Assembly: GCF_014640555.1 (NCBI RefSeq)
Contig: NZ_BMHE01000017.1
Span: 1 to 64,000 of the forward strand
Source of the DNA: Paenibacillus marchantiophytorum
GTDB lineage: Bacteria; Bacillota; Bacilli; Paenibacillales; NBRC-103111
Length of the DNA: 64,000 nucleotides
Direction of reading: 5' to 3'
Position 1 is the stretch's first letter; each line of letters opens with the position of its first letter. Under the pieces are notes generated by a model that worked only from the letters and a program-made list of their open reading frames with translations, ran no database searches and was not told where the DNA came from. Positions 57,538 through 64,000 of the stretch are shown in pieces. A program made the position numbers and the translations under genes.

Positions 57538-58617
57538 TTAATAGATCAACATGGCATCGCCAAAACTGAAAAAGCGATATTGTTCCCGAACAGCTTCCTC
57601 ATAGGCTTGTAATACGTTTTCTTTCCCAGCTAGAGCACTAATCAACATAAGCAGCGTTGATTTAGGCAGATGGAAATTAGTCAACAAGGCATCTACGACG
57701 CCGAACTGGTATCCGGGATAAATAAAAATACTCGTCCAGCCCTGAGAAGGCTCGATATATACAGGCTCATTGCCGCTAGTTCCCGCCTGCTCACGACTGA
57801 TTCCTGCTGCTGTCTCCAGGGTGCGTGCCGATGTGGTCCCTACGGCGATAACGCGTTTGCCCGTTGACTTGGTTTCATTGATGAGAGCCGCTGTCTCGGG
57901 AGACAGCACATAATATTCCGCGTGCATCTGATGTTCTTCAATCGTATCCACGGAAACAGGACGGAATGTTCCTAGCCCCACATGCAGCGTAACAAAAGCA
58001 ATACGAACCCCTTTTGCTTGAAGCTTATTGAGATAGGCTTCCGTAAAATGGAGTCCTGCCGTTGGAGCGGCCGCTGAGCCTTCATGCTTCGCATAAACGG
58101 TTTGATAACGTTCCCGTTCTGATAGCTGCTCCTTGATATAAGGAGGCAGCGGCATTTCACCCAACCGATCGAGGATTTCATTGAAAATACCCGTATAGTT
58201 GAATTTCAGCACACGACCTCCCATGTCGCTCGATTCCACCACTTCTGCGGTCAACAGCGGTTCATCGGGATTTGCCGGATTTGTGCCAAAGACAGCAACC
58301 GCCCCAAGCTTCATCCGTTTGCCCGGTTTAACCAGAGCTTCCCATCGATCGTCGCCAAGCGGCTTCAGAAGCAGCAGTTCCACCTTGGCCCCCGTGTCTT
58401 TCTTCGCACCAAAAAGCCGGGCTGGAATGACCCGTGTATCGTTCATCACGAGCAAATCGCCGGCTTCTGCATAATCAATCAATTGCTCAAATGTTTGGTG
58501 GTTGATGTCGCCTGTTCGTTTGTTCAACGCAAGCAGCCTAGACGCGGTGCGGTTCAGCAGCGGCGTCTGGGCAATTAAATTTTCGGGTAAATCAAAATCA
58601 AAAGATTGTACATCCAT
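57538..58617 (-). CDS. queA: S-adenosylmethionine:tRNA ribosyltransferase-isomerase
   Basis: QueA transfers and rearranges the ribosyl part of SAM onto preQ1 in tRNA to form epoxyqueuosine. The 359-residue protein begins [15 protein letters not shown], with [76 protein letters not shown] and the C-terminal [20 protein letters not shown]. It ends with [10 protein letters not shown]. It is the first of queA-tgt-yajC and lies 9 nt after the spoIID-like gene. Confidence 0.96.
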   Translation of the reverse strand: MDVQSFDFDLPENLIAQTPLLNRTASRLLALNKRTGDINHQTFEQLIDYAEAGDLLVMNDTRVIPARLFGAKKDTGAKVELLLLKPLGDDRWEALVKPGKRMKLGAVAVFGTNPANPDEPLLTAEVVESSDMGGRVLKFNYTGIFNEILDRLGEMPLPPYIKEQLSERERYQTVYAKHEGSAAAPTAGLHFTEAYLNKLQAKGVRIAFVTLHVGLGTFRPVSVDTIEEHQMHAEYYVLSPETAALINETKSTGKRVIAVGTTSARTLETAAGISREQAGTSGNEPVYIEPSQGWTSIFIYPGYQFGVVDALLTNFHLPKSTLLMLISALAGKENVLQAYEEAVREQYRFFSFGDAMLIY

Positions 58618-58626
58618 GAAGTAGTT

Positions 58627-60828
58627 TCATTCCTTAGTTATGTTAATTCCAGCATAATAAGACTGGAGTATTTTCTTATAATCATAGCCGATTTCGGCGT
58701 AGCCTCTTGCGCCCCATTGCGACATGCCCATGCCGTGGCCGTAGCCTGTCCCGCGAAAGACAAACTGCTGCCCTTGTCCAATCGGCACCACAGCGCTTGG
58801 ATTGCTGCCTGTGGTTGCAGCCGGTTTGGATACCCCGGATGTGCTGATAGCCGTCAAATCTGTTTTCTTTAAGGTCACAGGTTGGGACTGCCCACCCGAT
58901 AGGACATAGATTGTATCAGCACTAGCGCTGCTTGTCTCCGTCGTGGTTGCTCCCGCGATCGCCAGACCTGACGAATTTGGCGTATTAGGCGTATTACCAG
59001 TATAACTGCCAGCAGGTTCAATTTCAAACAGGGTACTCGGCAGCCCTCCAAGCACAGTTCTTAAAGCATCCGGATAAGGCACCTTCACGACAACTCCGTT
59101 GGCTTTCATCTCCGTCACGCGACCCGACGGACCACGTTTGGATATTTCCAGCGTTTTCAAGTCCCCACTAACCGTTATGCCCGCAGCCGTTAGTTTGCTT
59201 TTCATGTCACTGGCGGTAAAAGGACCACGGATCCAGGAATAAGCGTTTGATTCCTTTTCCTGACCAATAACAAGCACCTTTTCTTTGTTTGCAAGCTGTG
59301 CAACGGAAGAATTGGCCGTATTGTCCACGTAAGGGGCCAAACGTACATTTACACCTTGCTCCGTCGCCTCATAGTAAGATTTGCCATCCTTAGCTTTCTG
59401 ACCGCTATCTTTGAGATACATAGAATGAACATATCCTGCTCGTCCGTCTGCTAATTGAATCCTGTACCAGACAGCTTTGCCTTTCTCTGCGCCCTGATCG
59501 GGGCTCGTGACGCTGCGCAAATAAGCAACCGGATTTCCCCATACCTCCGAAGGATCTGCCGTCACACCACCGGAATTGGAAGAAAACACAGGGGATATAA
59601 GGCCATTTTTATCCGATAGCACTTCATCCTTCGTTGCCTCTACCGCTTGGTTGCCTGCCGGGAATTCCTTCAGAATCCCATAATAAGCCTGATCCAACGT
59701 CGTATCTGTCACTTGCGCGATCTCATATTTATTCCCTTGATTGATGGCAAAAGTCCTTGCAGCAACCGCTTGCGCCTTGAGTGCCTCAACAGGCCAGCCT
59801 GCGCTTAGCTCTGATCCTAGCACTCCATACAAATAGGACTCCATGGCGACTTCATTCACTAACGCTAATTTGTCATGGTACGTGCTAATTTCCATATCCC
59901 CACGATATTTGCGATCTCCCCGCTCCTTGATCGTTATTCCTTCGCTTTTGGGATGAACCAGCGTCCTTTGTTCACTTGCAGCTGAAGCATAGTGCGGCAC
60001 AGAGGTCGCGCCATTAACAGAAGTCGTAGCTTCCGATTTGCGAATGAGATATGCGCTCTTCGGATTTACCGCTTGCAAAATGACATTAGGCACTGCCTTT
60101 AATACGGCCTGTTTAACTGTTTCCAACTGGCCCGCCGTTGCCTCGCTCCCAACAAAAACACTATAAGCCAACTGCCCCGATGCATCCTCCTGAAGTGCAA
60201 GATCCGCTTGAATTCCCGCTTGGGCAAACAAGTTTAATTGCTGCTGAGCCGCTGCTTCTGAAGCATAACTCCCCGCATTCCAATGCAGAGGCCCCGTTAC
60301 TGCGGGAGCTGCCGATTTCATCAAGGCCGCAACCGTTGCATCTTTCAGCGCTTGCGCTGCCGTTCCTTCGGCTGCTTCTTTGGTGGGATAGCTTCCGTAG
60401 TACACTTGATAAACGGTTTTCCCTAGTTTCACTCGACTTATTATGTATCCGTCTGCGGGCAGAGTAGCAAGTTTTCCATATAGCGCCTTGGCAGCAGTAA
60501 AGTCCGTCGTTTCCAGCATCAGAGCACTATATTGATCCAGAGACATGCGGATGGAAGCATCCGCAATCGAGATCCATGGCCTAACAGCTGCACTCGCTGC
60601 GGAACGAACGCCAATATCTAGCCCTCCGGCCACTGATAGCGTAACAACAGGCTCTATCAATTTATATTTCGCTGAATCTATGAACAGAGCAACACGAATT
60701 TGATCTAGATGCTTAATTTCCGCTGCATTCGCGGTGGACTCCTCCAAAGGGTATGTTCCCAAAGTCAAAGCGGCTGTTGTAATGACAATCAATATCTTAG
60801 GGGCAAGCAGCTTTTTTCTCCAATTCAT
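58627..60828 (-). CDS. Large SpoIID/LytB-domain protein with SPOR and nested SH3
   Basis: This 733-residue exported protein has an N-terminal hydrophobic segment (11-27) and two SPOR-like repeats around 128-180 and 185-255. The SpoIID domain has catalytic-type glutamate E348 in PVEALKAQAVAART and the terminal HGMGMSQWGARGYAE (698 onward). Between its two halves lie an SH3-like insertion (about 448-533, WYRIQLADGRAGYVHS and GVNVRLAPYVD) and a Ser/Thr-rich stretch (610-680). SpoIID enzymes cleave denuded glycan strands during engulfment; SPOR domains bind such strands. It is much longer than SpoIID proper (about 340 residues), so a LytB-like paralogue is likelier. Its gene sits between queA and the 303-bp array. 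Confidence 0.85.
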   Translation of the reverse strand: MNWRKKLLAPKILIVITTAALTLGTYPLEESTANAAEIKHLDQIRVALFIDSAKYKLIEPVVTLSVAGGLDIGVRSAASAAVRPWISIADASIRMSLDQYSALMLETTDFTAAKALYGKLATLPADGYIISRVKLGKTVYQVYYGSYPTKEAAEGTAAQALKDATVAALMKSAAPAVTGPLHWNAGSYASEAAAQQQLNLFAQAGIQADLALQEDASGQLAYSVFVGSEATAGQLETVKQAVLKAVPNVILQAVNPKSAYLIRKSEATTSVNGATSVPHYASAASEQRTLVHPKSEGITIKERGDRKYRGDMEISTYHDKLALVNEVAMESYLYGVLGSELSAGWPVEALKAQAVAARTFAINQGNKYEIAQVTDTTLDQAYYGILKEFPAGNQAVEATKDEVLSDKNGLISPVFSSNSGGVTADPSEVWGNPVAYLRSVTSPDQGAEKGKAVWYRIQLADGRAGYVHSMYLKDSGQKAKDGKSYYEATEQGVNVRLAPYVDNTANSSVAQLANKEKVLVIGQEKESNAYSWIRGPFTASDMKSKLTAAGITVSGDLKTLEISKRGPSGRVTEMKANGVVVKVPYPDALRTVLGGLPSTLFEIEPAGSYTGNTPNTPNSSGLAIAGATTTETSSASADTIYVLSGGQSQPVTLKKTDLTAISTSGVSKPAATTGSNPSAVVPIGQGQQFVFRGTGYGHGMGMSQWGARGYAEIGYDYKKILQSYYAGINITKE

Positions 60829-60943
60829 TCGACAATAGTTCCTTTCTTTCGATGCATTCTAGTAGGTTAGACTCTAAGAATCGGAAGAAGTTTTGTTTAC
60901 TAGTGTCGATATTGGCAAAAAGTCGGATTTTCAGTGGCGGTGA

Positions 60944-62120
60944 GGAGTGCGGATAACCCAAGCCCCCTAACGAACTCAATACCCTTTATTCGGTCAAAAT
61001 CGCTCATTCTGAAAAACTAATGAATCCCAGAAGCTCTATTACAACCAAATGATCACCTTTCCGCCAATAAAGTGCCGGGTAGCGCCAACTCCGTTCATTA
61101 AATCTCAAAAGCAGCCATTTTCCGGTCTATAAGCATCTTACAGTTCATTAGATACACTTTGAGACCGAAAAGCCCTAAAGCGAAGAAGTCTGCTTTGGAC
61201 GTCAGTAAGAAAACCCTAGCCTGCGGCTAGGTCACCCAGTCAAAGGACCTTGAGGCAAACCCAAGCCCCCTAACGAACTCAATACCCTTTATTCGCCCAA
61301 AGTCGCTCATACTGAAAATCTAATGAATCCCAGAAGCTCTATTTCAACCAAATGATCACCTTTCCACCAATAAAGTGCCGGGTAGCGCCAACTCCGTTCA
61401 TTAAATCTCAAAAGCAGCCATTTTCCGGTCTATAAGCATCCTACAGTTCATTAGATGCACTTTGAGACCGAAAAGCCCTAAAGCTAAGAAGTCTGCTTTG
61501 GACGTAAGTAAGAAAACCCCAGCCTGCGGTTAGGTCACCCATTCCATGGACCTTGAGGCAAACCCAAGCCCCCTAACGAACTCAATACCCTTTATTCGCC
61601 CAAAGTCGCTCATACTGAAAAACTAATGAATTCCAGAAGCTCTATTACAACCAAATGATCACCTTTCCGCCAATAAAGTGCCGGGTAGCGCCAACTCCGT
61701 TCATTAAATCTCAAAAGCAGCCATTTTCCGGTCTATAAGCATCCTACAGTTCATTAGATGAACTTTGAGACCGAAATCCGTCGTAGCAAAGAAGTCTCCG
61801 GTGGACGCCAACTAAGAAAACCCTAGCCTGCGGCTAGGTCACCCAGTCAAAGGACCTTGAGGCAAACCCAAGCCCCCTAGCGAACTCAATACCCTTTATT
61901 CGGCCAAAATCGCTCATTCTGAAAATCTAATGAATCCCAGAAGCTCTATTTCAACCAAATGATCACCTTTCCGCCTAAAATTTGCTCGATAGCGTTAATC
62001 TAGTTCATTATATCGCCAAAGTAGCTATTTTCCGGGTCTATAAGCATCCTACAGTTCATTAGATGCACGTTGAGACCGAAATCCGCCGTAGCAAAGATGT
62101 CTCCGGTGGACGCCAACAAT
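60944..62120. repeat. Noncoding array of four 303-bp tandem repeats
   Basis: The block AGCCCCCTAACGAACTCAAT begins at 60961, 61264 and 61567, and a one-base variant at 61871, giving periods of 303, 303 and 304 bp. Units share AATCTAATGAATCCCAGAAG, TTTCATTGG-type and GTTCATTAGATGCAC segments. The last unit is the most diverged. Three units end in a CCTAGC-CTGC-GGCTAG-type hairpin followed, on the minus strand, by GGTTTTCTTA (61215, 61517, 61822). No frame stays open through the array, so it is noncoding DNA between ruvB and the spoIID-like gene. Confidence 0.92.
61215..61231 (-). terminator. Terminator-like hairpin in repeat unit 1
   Basis: CCTAGC/GGCTAGG with GGGTTTTCTTAC on the minus strand; repeated at 61517-61534 (one mismatch) and 61822-61838. 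Could end ruvAB transcripts. Confidence 0.6.
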
Positions 62121-62191
62121 AAATGGTAAGCTTCGCTCACCCCCAAACCCAAAAAAATCTTTCGCCCCACCTTCCGGTACGGGCAAAAGAT

Positions 62192-63199
62192 CTATTTCTG
62201 TTCCGGTACCGGCAGGCCCAGATGGTGATAAGCCGCAGGCGTGACGGTTCGGCCGCGCGGTGTTCGCTGCAAAAAACCGATTTGCAGCAAATAGGGCTCA
62301 TATACATCTTCGATCGTCTGGCTCTCCTCGCCGATCGTCGCTGCAATGGTCTCCAGCCCGACAGGGCCGCCCTGGAAGCTCTGAATGATCGCTCGCAGCA
62401 TTTTGTGGTCAATCTCATCCAAACCTAAGTCATCGACCTGAATGAGCTTCAGCGCCTCTCTGGAGATGTCTAGCGTGATGATGCCATCGCCTTTGACCTG
62501 GGCGAAGTCGCGTACCCGCTTCAGCAAGCGATTGGCAATCCGCGGTGTTCCGCGGGAGCGCATGCCAATCTCGCGCGCAGCTTCGCCGACAATGCCGACC
62601 TGCAGGATGTCGGCTGTCCGGCTGACGATGTAGGTGAGCTCCTCCACCGTGTAGAACTCCAGCCGGCTGACGACCCCGAAGCGGTCGCGCAGCGGCGCAG
62701 ACAGCAGTCCGACGCGCGTCGTCGCGCCGATCAGCGTAAACGCCGGCAAGTCCAGACGCACCGAGCGCGCGCTCGGCCCCTTGCCGATGATAATGTCAAG
62801 GGCAAAGTCCTCCATCGCCGGATACAACACCTCTTCCACCGTCCGGTGGAGACGGTGAATCTCGTCGATGAAGAGCACGTCCCCCTCCTGTAGATTCGTC
62901 AGGATGGCAGCAAGATCTCCCGGCCGCTCAATAGCGGGACCGGAGGTTGTTCGTATGCTTACGCCAAGCTCATTGGCGATAATGTTTGACAATGTCGTTT
63001 TACCTAAGCCTGGAGGGCCGTAGAGGAGCACATGATCCAGTGCTTCTTTCCGCATCTTCGCGGCTTCGATATAAATTTTGAGGTTCTCCTTCGCCTGCTT
63101 CTGGCCGATATATTCGGCCAAATAACGAGGACGCAGACTATATTCAATGACATTGTCCTCCATCATCAAATTAGCCGATATAATCCGGTCATTATCCAT
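62192..63199 (-). CDS. ruvB: Holliday junction branch migration helicase RuvB
   Basis: This AAA+ motor drives Holliday junction migration with RuvA. From the ATG at 63199 (AGGAGG upstream) the protein has 335 residues: [18 protein letters not shown], Walker [13 protein letters not shown], Walker [11 protein letters not shown], sensor [18 protein letters not shown], and a C-terminal winged helix with [14 protein letters not shown]. An in-frame extension upstream with an [11 protein letters not shown] repeat covers the hairpin and a 9-bp tandem repeat; it lacks a ribosome binding site and family support, so it was left out. Confidence 0.97.
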   Translation of the reverse strand: MDNDRIISANLMMEDNVIEYSLRPRYLAEYIGQKQAKENLKIYIEAAKMRKEALDHVLLYGPPGLGKTTLSNIIANELGVSIRTTSGPAIERPGDLAAILTNLQEGDVLFIDEIHRLHRTVEEVLYPAMEDFALDIIIGKGPSARSVRLDLPAFTLIGATTRVGLLSAPLRDRFGVVSRLEFYTVEELTYIVSRTADILQVGIVGEAAREIGMRSRGTPRIANRLLKRVRDFAQVKGDGIITLDISREALKLIQVDDLGLDEIDHKMLRAIIQSFQGGPVGLETIAATIGEESQTIEDVYEPYLLQIGFLQRTPRGRTVTPAAYHHLGLPVPEQK

Positions 63200-63204
63200 G
63201 GTGA

Positions 63205-63240
63205 TCCTCCTAAGAGCTTTCCACAGGAAAGCTGACTTCG
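63205..63240 (-). repeat. Shine-Dalgarno-adjacent palindrome, subtype B (ruvB)
   Basis: Minus strand CGAAGTC, AGCTTTC, CTGTG, GAAAGCT, CTT, AGGAGG; nearly the same as the mltG copy at 19117-19154. Confidence 0.75.
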
Positions 63241-63248
63241 TTTGCTCG

Positions 63249-63279
63249 TTTGCTTCTGTTGCTTCTGTTGCTTCTGTTG
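63249..63279. repeat. Short 9-bp tandem repeat between ruvA and ruvB
   Basis: TTGCTTCTG occurs three times in a row, followed by the variant TTGCACTTG. The surrounding 170-bp ruvA-ruvB gap is unusually long for this operon. Confidence 0.8.
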
Positions 63280-63369
63280 CACTTGCCTCGTTTACTTCGT
63301 TGCACTTACTGGTTTGCTTCAGCAAGCGTTACTTCGCAAGCATTCACTTCCCCTCAAAACAAGCCCTTA

Positions 63370-63999
63370 CTACATCGTATACAAAGCCTGCAAAGCAAGC
63401 TTCACCAACACATCCACCGAATCCCCCGGAGTCGTTTTGGGCTTCACTTGCAGCCAAGCTCGGTCTGCTTCTGCTTCCGTATAACCCAGCGTCATCAGCG
63501 CTTCCTTCGCTTCGCTCCAGGCATGGCCGCCTTCTGTCAATTGCGCAGAACCTACTACACTCAGAGCAACAGCCGCTTCCGGACTGGAGAAACTCACAGA
63601 ACCTAATTTGTCCTTAAGATCCAGAATAATCCGTTGCGCCGTCTTCTTACCAATGCCTGGAAGTTTCGTCAAGAAAGCTAAATTCTCCTGGCTAATCGCC
63701 AAAATAACAGCCTCTGGCCTCCCGCCAGCTGCAAGAATGCCCAGTGCAACCTTAGGTCCTATGCCGGTGACATCCAGCAGCAAGCGAAACAAGGATTGCT
63801 CATCCCGTGAAATAAAACCAAATAACAAGTGGGCATCTTCACGCACATGATAATGTATGAACATCGTCACATCCTCATCTTCCTTGTGAGGCAAGGCATA
63901 AGGATTGGGACAAAATACACGGTATCCTACGCCGTTAACGTCCAGCACCGCATAATCGCTATCGCGAAACGCAACTTTCCCTCTTAAGAAATCTATCAT
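63370..63999 (-). CDS. ruvA: Holliday junction DNA helicase subunit RuvA
   Basis: RuvA binds four-way junctions and loads RuvB. The 209-residue protein has the OB-fold N-terminus (MIDFLRGKVAFRDSDYAVLDVNGVGYRV), two helix-hairpin-helix motifs (LLDVTGIGPKVALGILA and LTKLPGIGKKTAQRIILDLKDK), and the RuvB-binding C-terminal domain with EAKEALMTLGYTEAEADRAW. It is complete: the ATG is at 63997-63999, one base from the window edge, so its ribosome binding site is outside. Confidence 0.97.
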   Translation of the reverse strand: MIDFLRGKVAFRDSDYAVLDVNGVGYRVFCPNPYALPHKEDEDVTMFIHYHVREDAHLLFGFISRDEQSLFRLLLDVTGIGPKVALGILAAGGRPEAVILAISQENLAFLTKLPGIGKKTAQRIILDLKDKLGSVSFSSPEAAVALSVVGSAQLTEGGHAWSEAKEALMTLGYTEAEADRAWLQVKPKTTPGDSVDVLVKLALQALYTM

Positions 64000-64000
64000 C

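Noticed and set aside
60944-62120. CRISPR array
   Set aside because: The repeats are 303 bp long, contiguous and without short unique spacers; no cas genes nearby.
63200-63325. N-terminal extension of RuvB with an [11 protein letters not shown] repeat
   Set aside because: It runs through the hairpin and the 9-bp tandem repeat; the AGGAGG site and family length place the start at 63199.

Overview
The window reads as a chromosomal segment of an endospore-forming Firmicute, most probably Paenibacillus or a close Paenibacillaceae relative. The main reason is gene order. From about 18 kb to the right edge it carries the block alaS-ireB/yrzL-ruvX/yrrK-yrzB-mltG-yrrN-yrrO, cymR-yrvO-mnmA, rarA, tcdA-aspS-hisS, dtd-rel-apt-recJ, secF-secD, comN-spoVB-yrbG, yrzE-yajC-tgt-queA and ruvB-ruvA. 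This block is known from Bacillus subtilis, with Paenibacillus-type insertions. Ribosome binding sites are strong (AGGAGG type), GTG/TTG starts are common, intrinsic terminators are frequent and T-box leaders are present.

Left part (1-19 kb, metabolism and accessory). A dispersed repeat, a DHFR/RibD-like reductase and a decayed aldo/keto reductase are followed by T-box-controlled serC. Then comes the pyruvate dehydrogenase operon pdhA-pdhB-pdhC-lpdA (minus strand), a divergent esterase, the lipoyl-relay enzyme LipL, a KinB-like sensor kinase, a short class B penicillin-binding protein and a chemoreceptor. The tRNA wobble-uridine hydroxylation pair TrhP2/TrhP1 (yrrO/yrrN) and mltG lead into the alaS cluster.

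Middle (19-44 kb, tRNA, sulfur and genome maintenance). Two tandem DUF1292 genes, ruvX, ireB and alaS (perfect sigma-A promoter plus T-box) lie beside a CTG-started small membrane protein. Directly after it is a promoter with two Fur-type operators, followed about 165 nt later by an intrinsic terminator with no obvious gene between. This is the best candidate here for an undescribed element, a Fur-controlled small RNA. Further right are the AI-2E-type exporter, yrrD, cysteine desulfurase with CymR divergent from mnmA, rarA, tcdA, the hisS-aspS operon with its own T-box, an HxlR/DoxX divergent pair, a repeat-rich 1 kb gap, a very acidic small protein, a membrane-anchored flavoprotein and a newly recognised 57-residue ORF upstream of dtd-rel.

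Right part (44-64 kb, housekeeping and sporulation). apt-recJ-CDF-secF-secD, comN/spoVB, yrbG, a SLC13/ArsB-type permease, yrzE, a PAP2-family protein, then yajC-tgt-queA-spoIID-like and ruvB-ruvA. Between ruvB and the spoIID-like gene lies a noncoding array of four 303-bp repeats carrying minus-strand terminator hairpins. A single inverted, diverged relative of that repeat sits at 38 kb.

A second theme is a family of palindromes placed immediately upstream of Shine-Dalgarno sequences (pdhB, mltG, hxlR, ruvB), in two sequence subtypes. No tRNA or rRNA genes, CRISPR arrays, insertion sequences or prophage genes were recognised.
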